Positions 24,725-37,019 of a DNA stretch of 53,368 nt are shown in pieces. A program made the translations under genes and the position numbers. The first letter of the stretch is position 1, and every line of letters begins with the position of its first letter. Source of the DNA: Vitrella brassicaformis (taxonomy: Eukaryota; Sar; Vitrellaceae). The DNA lies in contig CDMY01000231.1 in assembly GCA_001179505.1 (NCBI GenBank), positions 1 through 53,368 of the forward strand. Reading direction: 5' to 3'. The notes under the pieces are model-generated. The model was not told the origin of the DNA, searched no databases, and saw only the letters and a list, made by a program, of their open reading frames with translations.

Positions 24725-27700
24725 TCACTCCTCGTCGCACTCGTCCACCCGCATCAGGATCGACAACTGCCTGCTCAACTCAATGGCCCGCTCGAGTGCT
24801 CGGGGGGACACCTTTGCTCGGCCTTGCTCGCCAGACGCACACGAGATGAAGAGGTCGTGTGCACTGGGCCACTCGGCGCGCCTCAGATCCTCCTGCAGAT
24901 GGGCCGTGGAGATCATCAGGTGGTCGCGGGGCTCGTGTGGGGGGCACCAGTGAGAGGTAAAGCGCTGCAGACAGACAGAAAGAGGGATGTGTGTGGAGGG
25001 AACTTCGTGGTTTGGTTTGTGTGTGTGCTTCGGTGGCGTGCGTACGTGTACGAGTGGCATGAGTGGGTAGAGAGGTGATGCCGCGCCCCTCTTCTTGATG
25101 GTGGCGAGGAAATGGTCCACCGACACCGACTTCAGCGGCACACCCAAGTCGCCGAGCCAATGCTCGCGCTCAGAACTGATCGTCCACAAACAAACAGGTA
25201 GGTACACACAAACAACGAATGCACTCCGCCCTCCCTCCGTGTTGTCTCTCTCTAGTGTGTGCTGTGCTGTGTCCGTACTTGGTGATGAGCTCTGGGTTGG
25301 CGAGATGGTAGACCCAATGGCGACGCTTCTCGGTCAAACACAGCCGGACCTGCACAGACACGACATGGACACAAGAACAACGAATGCATCGCGTCCACTC
25401 ACTCCCTCACTCGTCTAGGCACACTCTCTCCTCTCACCATACCATCATGGCAGCGACGACATCCACGGGGGTCGCCAGAGGCGCTTTCACGACGGGCGGC
25501 ATCTCCCCCTCCTCGAGCATTGCCATCATCAGCGCCCCGCCCACGTGCCTCTCGTCCACGTAGCCCGTCATCAGGCTCGTCATGCCGCTCGGCACTCGGT
25601 AGATGGTGCACGGCAGGCCCCTCGCCCGCGCCTTCTTGAGCACCTGCTCCGTCGACCAGTTGGTCCACGGGAGGCCGAATTGCTCGGGTGGGCAGACCTC
25701 GCGCAGGCGCTTGGTGTCGAGGGTGGTGGCCTCGCGGAGCTCCTTGCCCTGGCCAAGGACGTACTCGGGGAAGAGGGTGAGGGACGACACAAAGTGGAGG
25801 GGCTTGAGCTTGCTGGTGGTGCACAGCCGCACGATCTCCTTCATCGCGAAGGTGTTCTCGCGCAGGCGGTCGTAGCTCTGCATGAACGACTGGCCGTTGG
25901 CGAAGCCCGTGTGGAAGACCAGGTCGATCCGCTCGCACAGCTCGGCAAAGAAGTGCTCGGCCAGGTGGTTGGGCTTGAGGCCGAGATGCCGCCGCGTCAC
26001 GTGGCCGGGCACGATCATCAGCCGGCTCTGGTACTCGTCCTTCCAGATGCCCGCTTCCTGGCACGCCTCACGCACCTGCCGCAGACCCTCCTCGTCGCTG
26101 TTGGTCTGCACCAGGCAATGCACCGTCAGCCGCTCCTTGGCCTGCAGCAGCGCCACGGTGAGGAACCGGCCCACTGCTGACGTCGCGTCCGTCACGAGCA
26201 CGTGTCTGCTCTTGCGGGGTTGTGGGTGGGGGGCAGGGAGGGAGGCGACGTCGAACTTGAAGCTCTTGGCCACCTTGTTGACGTCCGTCTCGGGGTCCCT
26301 CTTCCTAGTGGTGCCGTCGTCCGTCGCGTTCGAGCCGCTGCTCTCGGTGTTGTTGGTGGCGCCGTCCCTGTGCCCCGAGAAGGGGGCGATGGGCTCCATG
26401 ACGCCCTCCTGCTCACGTTTGGCCACCAGCTGCCCAGCCAAAGCGTCCAGCGAGGGGTTGTCGAACATAGACGAGGGCGGCATGTCGATGCCCGTCATCC
26501 GCCGCACGTGCTCGCTGAACTCGGTCATGCCGATCGAGTCGAGGCCCAGATCGAGCAGTCTGCCGGAGGGCGACGGCCGCTCCTCCCCACCCACCACCGA
26601 GTGGGCGACGGACGCCAGGGAGTCGGCCAGGGCGGTCTTGCCCGTGTCGTTGGTGGATGAGGGTCGGAACGGGTCGGTGGGCGATGTGGGCTGCACGGAT
26701 GAGGCACGAGTGTCGGTGGAGGAGCGGAAGCTGGAGGGGGTGAGGGTGGAGGGGGTGAGGGTGGAGAGGGACCGTGTCGAGGCGTCGGTGAGGACCGACG
26801 GGCAGGGCGCGTTGCGGGGCGTGGACTTGGCGGTCTTGACGACGGTGTCTGCTGGTGCTGCTGCCGTGCAGAGGTCTTCGCACCACATGACGCCGCCCTT
26901 GCCGTTGGCCCGACTTCTTTGGAGCATCTGCTTGGCCTTGCTCCGCTGCAACTTGCCCGAGGTGGTCTTGGGCAGGACGCGCGGCTTGAGCAGCCAGATC
27001 TGCTGCACGGGCAGACCCACCTTCATGCTCGCCGCACGGGCCACCTCCTCTGCGATCGTCCGCAGCACCGCGTCCTTGTCGCCATGGCGATCCGTCGTGC
27101 ACGCCAGCATCGACACAAACCGACCAAACCCGCCAAAGTGCCGCCTGCTCGCCCTCTTGCTGCTCCCCTTGGCCCCACCCGCCATGGCCAGCGCCCTGAC
27201 CCCCTCCGGCCGCAGCTCACATGCGATGCCCATGCCCTCTCCCTGCTCGCTCTCCACGGGGAAGGCCGCGCAGCAGCCGGGTCGCACGACGTCACACTTG
27301 GCCTCGATGGCCTCCTCGATGTCCTGAGGGATGTACTTGCGCCCCCTGACGATGATCATGTCCTTGGCGCGGCCGGCGATGAAGAGCTCGCCCTTGTAGA
27401 GGAAGCCGGTGTCGCCGGTCCGCAGGAAGGGCCCTTGCTGCTCGGGTGCGTTGGTGGTGCCCGAGAGGGTGGCCCGGAACGTCTGATGGGTCTGCTCCGC
27501 CATGCCGAAGTAGCCCTTGGCCGTAGAGGGAGACGACAGCCACACCTCACCCACCTGGCCCTCGGGAAGCAGGTGGTGGGTGGACGAATCCACTATCGCA
27601 ACTGATGGATGGATGGATGAAGGAAAAAAGAGAGAGAGCACATGAGGGCAACTCAGTGGGCTTGTCTGTGTGTGTGTGTGGGCATACCAGTAGTGTCGGT

Positions 27701-29807
27701 GGCAGGGAGTCTGCAGCCGATGATGATCTTTCGCTCGGACGTGTCTGTCCAGCTGGGGCGGAATCCATACCACTCCTCCTCAATCCGAACGTTGCCCTGA
27801 TGGACAGACACATGCACATACATACACGGTAAATGAATGCAAATCAGACGCGATGCGCACACGTGTCCGTCCGTCGATGCGATGCGTGCATGCATCCTAC
27901 GTTGGTTTCTATCTCTAGAGCGTTGATCGAGAGCACCAGCGGCTCTGCGTCGAGGGATGGCCGGAAGCCGGTGACACACAGGGTGTTCTCGGCCAACCCA
28001 AATGCAGGCAAGAAGGCGCTGTGGCGCACGCCAACCTCCCGAAACGTCTGCACACACACATATATGCACATAGATAGACATGACTGACACATGAGATAGT
28101 GGCCTGGCCATCCATCGGTGGCTCACTCACATCCATGAAGTTCTTGATGGACGAGTATCTGATGGGCTCTGCTCCGCACAGCCAGGACGCCTTGCTGAGG
28201 TCGAGGGACTTCCTAATGTCCTCGGGCGTCTTGCGGCTGACCAGGTCGTAGGCGAAGTTGGGTGCGGCTGTGACCTCGCACTCCCACTTGGTTAGGCCCT
28301 GCAGCCACGACCAGGGCCGCCGCACGAAATCCAGCGGGGACATCATGATCATCTCGCTGCCGAAGAACAACGTGCCACCAACAAGACCAATCAGACCTGA
28401 TGATAAGAAAGGTAAGAAAGGGGAGAGGGAGAGAGAGGGAGAGAGAGAGAGATGAATTGTCGGTTGTGTGTGCTTCATTCAGTTCGTCCATCGTCTCACT
28501 CACTCACTGCATCCATGCATGCCTACCCAGGTCATGATAGACCGGCAGCCAGCTAAACGTGCGTACGTTGTGCCCCAGCACACTCCGTGACTGACTGTGC
28601 CTGTTGTACCAAAATGTCACGAACTCGCGCAACGGGCGATCAAACAGCGGGACGAAGGCCTCCTCGCTGCCGTTGCCCTCCCCTCCGCTGTCCTTCCTGA
28701 GGTCGTGCTTGGTGCGGTGATCGTCTCGCGGGTCCATCCCGAAGGTGGCCGTGCACAGGTGCACGTTGCTAAAAAAGTCACAACACAAGGACATAGACAG
28801 TGCATTCACAGTGAATGCATCCATCCGTCACGGCACGCATCCATCGTGTGCACAGCCTGTTCTCTTACTGGAGGAGGTTTCCGTGTGTGACCGAGACGCC
28901 CTTGGGGTGGTTGGTGGACCCCGACGTGAACTGCAGGAAGGCCACCTGGCTGTGGGGGATGTCGGAGGGGAGAGGGGGGAGGGACGGGCCGTGGCTGTTC
29001 TTGGAGGCCCTGTCGATGAGCTCCTGCGAGCTGGACCACCGCAGCTTGCGCCATTCCTTGCGCACCTCGTCGGTCAGCTCGTTCTCCTTGGCGGCCGGCG
29101 GCTGCGTGTGCGAGTGGCCGTTGGATGCGAGGGGTGCCTGGAGATGGCTGGCGATGGACGAGGAGGGGCGCTGGCTGTGGAGGCTCAGCTTGCAGTTGAG
29201 GCCGTGAAGAATGCGCTGGTAGAAGTTGTTGGTCAGGCACGCCTGCGCCTTGACCGTCGAAGCGATCCGCGTGAAACGGGGAAGGTCCGTGCTCAACTGA
29301 AAGAAAGAACAATGACACACAGACAGACAGACAGACAGACAGACATGAACACACAAACGTGCGGCCACCACCCACCCGAGTGGTCGTATGTATGTGTCCC
29401 TCCCGTGGTGGTTGCCTAGACTGACTGACCTTGGAAGGGTCAGGAGGGTAGACAGGCACGGCGACCACCCCACTGTACAGGCACGCGAAGAAGGCCACGA
29501 CGAAGTCGATGCCCGGGGGGTAGCACAGCAGCACCGACGCAGGCTTGCCATCCTCACCCCGATCCAGCATCTGCAGCAGCTGCCGCCCCAGCGCCTCGGC
29601 CCGCCGATGCAGCTCCTGATAGCTGAGGGCCGACTCCACCGATCCGTCCACCTTGATGAAGCGGACGGCATTGACGGACGGCTGCACACGGGCCCAGTAG
29701 GAGATGATCCGCCGCATTGCGGGACCCTCCTGGGGCACTTCCGTCGGCGCGCCGTCACCACATGGCCACCAGCACTCGTTGACGTAGAAGTCGTAGAGGT
29801 TGGCCAT
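24725..29807 (-). CDS. fatty acyl-AMP ligase - acyl carrier - thioester-reductase-like fusion
   Basis: Ten exons (minus): 29807-29430, 29296-28869, 28768-28527, 28396-28131, 28047-27901, 27796-27688, 27601-25443, 25349-25279, 25175-25046 and 24964-24725; 1,389 residues, clean phases. Residues 1-700 are a FAAL-type adenylation domain (FTSGSTNHPKGV near 250, FSWLPVYHDLG, LRTGDTGFLYKGELFIAGR) that activates a fatty acid as acyl-AMP. An acyl carrier domain follows, with the phosphopantetheine serine in LGLDSIG (about 876). Residues 985-1,250 match the short-chain reductase domain that releases carrier-bound acyls. That domain is degenerate: the NADP loop reads VTDATSAVG and the catalytic Tyr-x3-Lys site reads LPWTNW. 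The C-terminal 150 residues resemble the segment after the reductase in the 48.8 kb PKS. The start is the first ATG followed by conserved sequence. It is divergent from petC, 356 bases apart. Cytosol or ER is likely. Confidence 0.9.
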
Positions 29808-30163
29808 GTGCAGCAAATGGATCCGGACAATCAGACAACGCAATTGACAACGCACTGGCTGACTGACAGCGGGACACCAAAATCAAATCAGCACATATAT
29901 ATTATAAACCGTAACAGACACTAACCAACCCGGTGTCAGTACGGTAGCGACACGTGGATCCAACACATGGCGGCTGGGGAATTTACGCCTCGTGGCTAAG
30001 CTCGCAAAAGGCAGTGATCGACTTTGCCCGCCGGCTGGTGAGCGAGTCAAAAGGAGCCTTGCGCCACGACAAAGGGAAGACTGCACACGACAGGACAGGA
30101 CGGGCCACCGGCAGCACAGATCTCTGCCGCAATTAACGCGTGGATGGATCGGTGATTTTGAAG

Positions 30164-31265
30164 ATGAACTCACTCGTGGGTGCCGTGATTCTCTGCCTCG
30201 TGGCTACTGGTGAGGTCACCGCACACACACACAACCACACGCACATGTGAATGTCTTGTGCATATCCGTGGGTTGATCTGCCTGTCTGTTTGTGATTTGT
30301 GTCATGGTGATCTCAGGTCTGAGTGCCTCTCTGCCTGCGGCAGCAGCGTGACACATCAGCCTTCGTCCCCCCCACCCCCTTCGATCAGCGGCAGCAGTGG
30401 CCTGTCCAACGCAGTGGTGCAGACGTGATCTGACCTGTGCCTGGCCAAGCACGGGGCCAGACAGACCCTCTTGATGGCCACCGCCGGCGAGGAGAGCCTC
30501 GGCGCACCGTCGACATGGACAGGCGCAACCAACATCCTAAATCTCCTCCCTCACACTGGGAGCGGTCGACGTGCCCATCCTGCAAGCCGCCAAGCAACAA
30601 GGGCGGCGCGGGCGCCGGTGTGCCGGCGCTTGACAGGACAGAGTGGGCAACCAGGTGACGGTCAAGCAGTGGCTTGCCAGCCACAATGCGGGCGAGAGGG
30701 AGCTCGTCCAGGGAGGGCATCAAGGGTGCGCACAGAGAGAGGGGGTGGGTTGTGGTTGTGGTGGCAGGGGTGGATTGTGTGTGTGGGTGTGCAGGGGATG
30801 CGTACTATCTTGTGACCAACGACGAAGACGAACGTGAAGGACTTGGGCATCAACGCGGTGTGCACGCACCTCGGGTGCGTGCAGTGGTGCCGTGGAACGC
30901 CGCGCAGAACAAGTTCACCTGCCCGTGTCACGGATCCCAATACGACACAAACGGAAAGGTCGGCGAACCACCACCGATGTTTTGATGATGGAGCGTCATG
31001 CAGACATTTGACACGGGTGGATGGGTGTGTGCAGGTTGCGCGTGGCCCCGCCCCTCTGTCGCTCGCCCTGCTCACGTGGAATCCGACGATAAGGGAGGGG
31101 TAAGCCCACCGCACCCACCGCCAGAGAACACACAACACACATGCATGCATGCATGCATGCTCGTGGCTGTGTGTGTGTATGTGTATGTGTGTGCAGATAG
31201 TGTTCAAGGAGTGGAAGAAGAGTGAAGAGGACTTCCACTCCGGCGAGACCCCCTGGTGGTCATAG
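30164..31265 (+). CDS. petC: cytochrome b6f Rieske iron-sulfur protein, frame broken by seven short direct-repeat insertions
   Basis: Exons 30164-30209, 30317-30725, 30795-30958, 31035-31099 and 31197-31265 have good GT-AG sites with matching phases. The first encodes MNSLVGAVILCLVATG, a signal-like start fitting the bipartite leader of complex plastids. Family matches are VTVKQWLASHNAGERELVQG, GDAYYLVTND, GINAVCTHLGC (2Fe-2S box 1), VVPWNAAQNKFTCPCHGSQY (box 2), GPAPLSLA and the C-terminal SGETPWWS. These pieces sit in different frames. Tandem or spaced repeats at 30526, 30545, 30591, 30632, 30710, 30828 and 30879 account for the shifts; an eighth shift near 31,065 is ambiguous, and 30330-30500 has further breaks. 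No coherent Rieske domain is translated as it stands. It may be a recent pseudogene, a gene repaired after transcription, or an assembly problem. The product would carry electrons from plastoquinol to cytochrome f in thylakoids. Confidence 0.85.
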
Positions 31266-32360
31266 ACGCGCCTTTCATTCCCATTAATGCACACACATAC
31301 ATAGATACATGGCTGCGTACAGTTTCACATGGGCGGAGAGAGCTTGAGAGAGATCGATGGTAGGCAGGCCGGTCGTCGTGTGTCTGTTTGTACAGGGGGT
31401 GGGGGTGGAGGGGGGATGGATGGATGGATGGAACGCTATGCGTGAGTAGCTTTCTGCTGCAGTGAAGTGAATGTATGTATGTGCCTGGGTGACAGACAGG
31501 GGAGGGGGGGGGGNNNNNNNNNNNNNNNNNNNNNNNNNNNNNNNNNNNNNNNNNNNNNNNNNNNNNNNNNNNNNNNNNNNNNNNNNNNNNNNNNNNNNNN
31601 NNNNNNNNNNNNNNNNNNNNNNNNNNNNNNNNNNNNNNNNNNNNNNNNNNNNNNNNNNNNNNNNNNNNNNNNNNNNNNNNNNNNNNNNNNNNNNNNNNNN
31701 NNNNNNNNNNNNNNNNNNNNNNNNNNNNNNNNNNNNNNNNNNNNNNNNNNNNNNNNNNNNNNNNNNNNNNNNNNNNNNNNNNNNNNNNNNNNNNNNNNNN
31801 NNNNNNNNNNNNNGGGGGGGGGGGGGGATGTGTAAGTGTGTGTCTGACGGCCACCCTGCCTACTCGACTAACGCTCGTGCCATGATGTGCTTGCCGCGTT
31901 GCAACCGACCTTAGTGGCCGAGATCTGCTGAGGTGGCCTCACCCACACCTGATAGCAACCATCCAACAGCAAACATCCATGTGTGTGTGGCCAATGCTTG
32001 GATCTCTCCTTGTGCTCTGTGGGTGCTCTGGCAGCCTGCGTGTACGTATCTACGCTGCCAAACAGACACGGAACACGCACACGCGGAGGGCAGCAGCAAA
32101 CAGGTGGATATGCAATGCGCTGCGAACGACCAACATACGAGCAGGCACTCAACGTGCAATCTCATGGAGCTTCGCCCGTGTAGCATCGTCACACTTAAGC
32201 AGCTTTTCCACCGGGGAGCGACCGGCACTGTGACACCGAACCGCTCTCCCTCTCAACCGCTATCCGACACGGGTGGGTGTCCAGATCTTTCTGGCCTGCG
32301 TGCTGATCCTCGGAAGGACGAGCACGACGGCGAGAGGGTTGGTCTGTTGGTGAGCCGGTG
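31266..32360. other. intergenic with second assembly gap
   Basis: There are 300 N at 31,514-31,813, flanked on both sides by G-runs, which suggests a homopolymer sequencing block. The remainder has TGGA repeats near 31,415-31,430 and CA tracts; no exon is supported. Confidence 0.7.
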
Positions 32361-35300
32361 ATGGCCGGAGATGCGAAGAAGGGTCTTTGGTGTCGGCTGG
32401 GGGAAGTGAGGGAGGTGTTCCATAGTGTGAAGGAGCGGCTGGTGGATGGGATCAGCGAAGGCTTTTATCGGTACACCTTGTTCGTCTACGACTACCCATG
32501 CTGGGTAAGGAGGCGAAGCAAAGGAGGGTCTCAAGAGGCTGCTTCATGGGTCCCTTGCACATGTGCCCTTTTGTCTGTCTGTCTGTCTGTCTGTGTGTCT
32601 GTGTGTGTGTCAGTTCATCTGGGTGCCTGTGTTGGTGGCTTTGTTTATGGGGGTTGGAATTCTCAACCGAACAGAGGAGTACGGGCCGATGAAACTGTAC
32701 GCTCTCTCTGACTCGCAGGCCATGAAGGTCCGTCCACCAGACAGACACACAGATGTGTGAAGCCCTTTCTCTCCCCTTTGCTGCTGTCCTTTTCTCTGCT
32801 CAATAAGTCAGGATCAGGCCAGGCTGACCGAGCTGTTCGGCAACATGCCGAGGGTGACCTACCTGCTTGTGGAGGGCATTGACGGCCAGAACCTGCTGCA
32901 GCCACACATACTGCGGGCCCTCAACCGTTTGGACCGGCAGGTGGCCAACCTGACCGTCACTGTGGACGGGGTGACGTATGGGTATGAGGACCCACGATAT
33001 GAGTCCGTGTGTGTCAAGGACGGCACCAAGCGGTGTGAGCATGAGAGCGTCGTGCAGCTCTACCCACCCAAGGAGTGGAAGACCGACTATGGCGACGGGA
33101 AGTGAGTGAAGTGAAGAGGGAAACAGAGGGAGGGAGGGAGGGTGGCGGGGACAGGGCATTACACGCACACACGCTGTGCTGGTTGTTATTTGTTTGTCTT
33201 TGTTTGTGTGCGTGTAGCTATGAGGTCGACTTCAACAAGAGCCTCGACTACCCGTACCACTACAGCGTGCGGTTGGACAGCAACTGGTCCCGCGAAAACT
33301 CCTCCAACATCCGTTGGCCCGTCCCCCTTCTCGTCGCTAACGTGACACTCGAACCGGAAGGATGCAACCTCGCCACTGTCAAGACAGGAATCGGAGGCGG
33401 AGGATGCAAGGTCAAAGCCGCTGAAGGTGAGCGAGCCATCGCTCGTAGGCATGCGCATTCGCATCACTCACTGTTCCTCTCTCCACCCCGTGGCGTGTGT
33501 GCAGCCCTGCTGTTCCGGTGGCTGCTGCGTCTTAATGGTTCGGATGACTTTTGGGATCCGGTGTTGCTGGCGTGGGAGCAGGCGTGGCTCGATTTGATGT
33601 GGGAGCAGATGCCGGTGTTCGACGAGATCGGCGTGAGGCTGGTGCGCAACGCCCGGCGGTCAATCGACGACGAGCTCGAGGAGAGCACGCGGCTGGGGCT
33701 GCTCGACTTTGCGCGATACGTCATCGGCGGCATCATCATCTTCTCATACTGCGCCATCGTCAACTTCTCCACCACACCGCACCGATCCAAGTATGCTTGT
33801 ATGTGTGCCGCGGGATGGATGCGTCCACGTGTGTCCCCCCCTCTGTCTGAGTGTTGCAGGTCCCTGCCGGCGTTGTTTGGGTGTTTTGCGGTGCTGTGGG
33901 GGGTGATGTTCTCTGCGGGTCTGTACTACAGCCTGGGGTTCGTGCACGTGCCGCCGATCGAGGCGACCCCTTTCCTCTGCATTGGCATCGGCGTCGACGA
34001 CACGTTCGTCATACTCAACAGCTACGCACTGGCCGTCAAGGTGACCGACCCTAGGGAGCGGGTGGCCGTCGCCATCAAAGACTGCGGTACGTTCTTGGAT
34101 AGATTTGGTGTCGGAGGGAAAGCGTGTCGGTGCAATTGTCTCTGTCTCTCGGCGTGTGTCTGTATGTGTGTGTGTGTGTGTGTGGTGGATTCAGGCATAT
34201 CGATAACGATCACCACTCTGACCAATCTGATTGCCTTTGGTGTGGGTGCGTCGAGCGACTACTTCTCCATCCGGCTCTTCTGCATCATCACCTTCTTGGC
34301 GCTGCTCATGGTCAGCCAGCCTGCCCCACAATAAACACACATATGTATACCCATGCACACACAGAGATGTCCCTGTCTTCCTCGATCCCCTTTCAGAGCT
34401 ACTTCTACGCCCTCACTTTCTTTCTCGCCAGTGTGTGTCTGGACGCCAAGCGTGAGGCGGCCGGCAAGGGGCCTTACCTTGAGACATGGTGCAACACCTG
34501 CAGAAAGAGGAGGCGATCATCCACACCAACACCAACACCAGCACTAAAATTAGCACAACCGCCACCGCCACCAGCTGCTGAAGAACACCACGATCCAGAG
34601 CAGCCACAGCCGGACAGTACCACCGAGCCAGAGCAAGAGCAGGAGCACCATTCGGTGAGCATCTCAGCCGCCCACCCCTCCACCCCCCGCCGCACCTCCC
34701 CCCCTCCCGCCCCCCCTGACACCTTTGAGCTCGCGGCTCTGCAGCTCAAGGTGCAAGAGCTCACCATCAGGCAGAGAAAGGCCAGCACAAGCACCACAAG
34801 CACCACAAGCACCACGAGCAGCTCGCGACAACACGGGTGCAGCAGTGGCGGTTTCTTCGGCGTGCATCTGGGTTACGATGATGGGTGGGACGAGGCGCGG
34901 GACGGCCCCATGGCCGACGTGGTGGAGCCTGTGGGCACTGTTGGGCGGAAGGTGCGGTGGGCGTTCAGGCGCCTCTGGGGCAGATGGGTCACCATCCCTG
35001 CTGTCAAGGTAGACACACATACACACACATAGACACACCAAGGCAGAGGGAAAGATCATCTACCGTCCCTCGCTACATGTGCTTATGCAGGTGGTGACTC
35101 TGCTGTTGTTTGCCGGCTACATTGCCGTGTCTGTGTGGGGCGTGACGCGAATGACGACTGGTTTGGATCTCTTCTGGCTGACGCCTGAGGACTCGTACTA
35201 CAGGGTGTTCTGGAGTCGGTACTTCACCAGCTTCACCTCCTACGGCGAGGACGTCTTTGTAGTCTTCCCAAACCGGCAGGAGTGGTGGAAGAAAGACGTC

Positions 35301-36914
35301 CGGGTGAGTGGCTGGCGCACACGGATCAATCAATGGGAGGACGGCTATAATGCGTTCATGTGCTGCCCTGCCCTGCGTGTGTCCACAGGAGGAGTACATG
35401 GCGTATGAGGATCGGCTACGGAGCAGCAGCTACGCGTCGGACCAGGTCCTCTCGGGTATGTATGAGTTCTACAAATATACCAAGGCCGCCCATGATGGAG
35501 ATATGGACCCACAGGCATTCATCGACACGTAAGCTGTCTGGACTGCAGAGAGGGAGATACACAGACCTCCACACCCAAAGGTGCACACATGCCTCGATGT
35601 GCCCGTTCGCTCACAAACAGGCTGAGGAACTTCCTGAAGTTGCCGATGACCAAGATCCTCGCCAGCGACTTCAAATTCGACGAAGGTGAGATGCACCCCC
35701 ACACACAGCGCTCGAGCACGGCCTCTCACGCCCCCATTTCTGTATGTGTGTATGTGTGTGTGTGTCATGCCAGAGGGCCTGTGTGCCTACAGGTTGCGTT
35801 TTTTCAAGAATCCTGACGTGTCGAGTGCCAAGCTGATGACGCGCAGCCGTGAGGACTGCCACATCGCAGCCGAGGGGCCTGGGGGGCTTGAGTGCTTCCC
35901 CTATGGCGAGTACTTCCCCTATTACGAGCAGGACGTGTCAATCGTGCAGTCGACCAGCCTCAACATGGGATATGCGCTCATCGCTGTGCTCCTGGTGAGT
36001 GGGGGCACCATAGAACGCATACAAGGGGAGATGGCGAGGTGTGTGGGGATGTGTCCATGTGTGTGTGTGTGTGTGTGTATGTTTAGGTGTCGATGTTCCT
36101 GATGCGGGATTGGCAGTGTTGGGTGTTGGTGATGGTGATGCTGGTGACCATCGACGTGGGCCTGTTTGGGTTCTTGGATTTCTGGGACCTGAAGCTCAAT
36201 GGGTTGTCAATGGTCTGCCTCATCATTGGTGTCGGGTTCTCAGTCGACTACACGGTGAGTGAGTGGGGCAAAGAGCTCATCTCACACGTCATTCTTGTCA
36301 CACTGCTCTCTCTCTCTCTCTCTCTCTGTGCTGTGCTGTGCTGGTAAACTTGCTCAGACCCACATGTGCCACACCTTCTCCCACTGTGTCGGGCCCACCC
36401 GCAACCACAGGTATGCAGCGGCCGCGTATGGGAGGAGGGGAATGGATTATGCATTTTGGCTGGTGATGTGTGGTATAGGGTTGCTGAGACGCTGATCCTG
36501 ATGGGCAATCCGCTGCTGCAGGGAGTGTTCTCGACGTTCCTGTCTCTGCTGGTCATCCTCACCATGAGAAGCTTCATATTCGTTATCTTTTTCAGAATGA
36601 TGACTCTTGTAAGCACAAACCACCCAAGACAGACAGACACACACACAATGCTCCGTTTCTCTCTCCCTCCCTGCCTGCCCTCAATCAACCATCAGGTCTT
36701 GTGGATCGGCTTCGGCCACGGGATTATCCTGCTGCCTGTTGTCCTGTCCCTCATCGGCCCAAAGAATGACCCCCACACCCACACCCACACCCACACCGCC
36801 CCTGAGCCAACCAAGACAATCTCGATGTGTGCGAGTGACAACAACAGTCGCGAGGGTGACAGCGGCACCAAAGGGGGGCAGCTGATCTTGGGGCAGCTGA
36901 TTGTGGGGCAGTAG
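32361..36914 (+). CDS. NPC1/Patched-family sterol-sensing (RND) membrane protein
   Basis: Sixteen exons: 32361-32504, 32614-32727, 32812-33101, 33218-33426, 33505-33790, 33860-34086, 34195-34310, 34397-35008, 35091-35303, 35389-35528, 35621-35685, 35774-35994, 36087-36254, 36358-36410, 36479-36608 and 36696-36914. They give 1,068 residues with consistent phases and no frame break. The layout is the RND duplication: TM1 (FIWVPVLVALFMGVG), a first extracytosolic loop, then TM2-6 with the sterol-sensing signature (FLCIGIGVDDTFVILNSY). TM7 (VVTLLLFAGYIAVSVWGV), a second loop and TM8-12 (MVCLIIGVGFSVDYT) follow. The two Asp-rich TM motifs match proton-relay positions of the family. The cytosolic linker in exon 34397-35008 is long and rich in Pro, Gln, His and Ser/Thr. 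A role in sterol or lipid transport is inferred from the family. The tail has a HT repeat. Confidence 0.9.
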
Positions 36915-37019
36915 CCGGCGCCGTCTCTCTGGGACACAAGCGAAGGTGACGGCGTGACGACCGAGATCCCGGGCGGCATCCCGACTCTGGGGATGCTCGT
37001 TCGGATAAAGTGGCTGTCT

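Noticed and set aside
25882-27327. 481-codon open frame on the plus strand
   Set aside because: It is antisense to the clean FAAL-ACP-R exon and has no domain; it results from GC-rich codon bias.
30526-30886. Treating the petC frame breaks as ultra-short spliceosomal introns
   Set aside because: None has GT-AG ends and 4-7 nt cannot be recognised as introns.
30164-31265. petC as a processed retrocopy
   Set aside because: Its introns with good splice sites are retained.
33075-34334. 419-codon plus-strand frame as one uninterrupted exon
   Set aside because: It reads through at least four introns with TG-rich sequence and loses phase with flanking exons; the 16-exon model is consistent instead.
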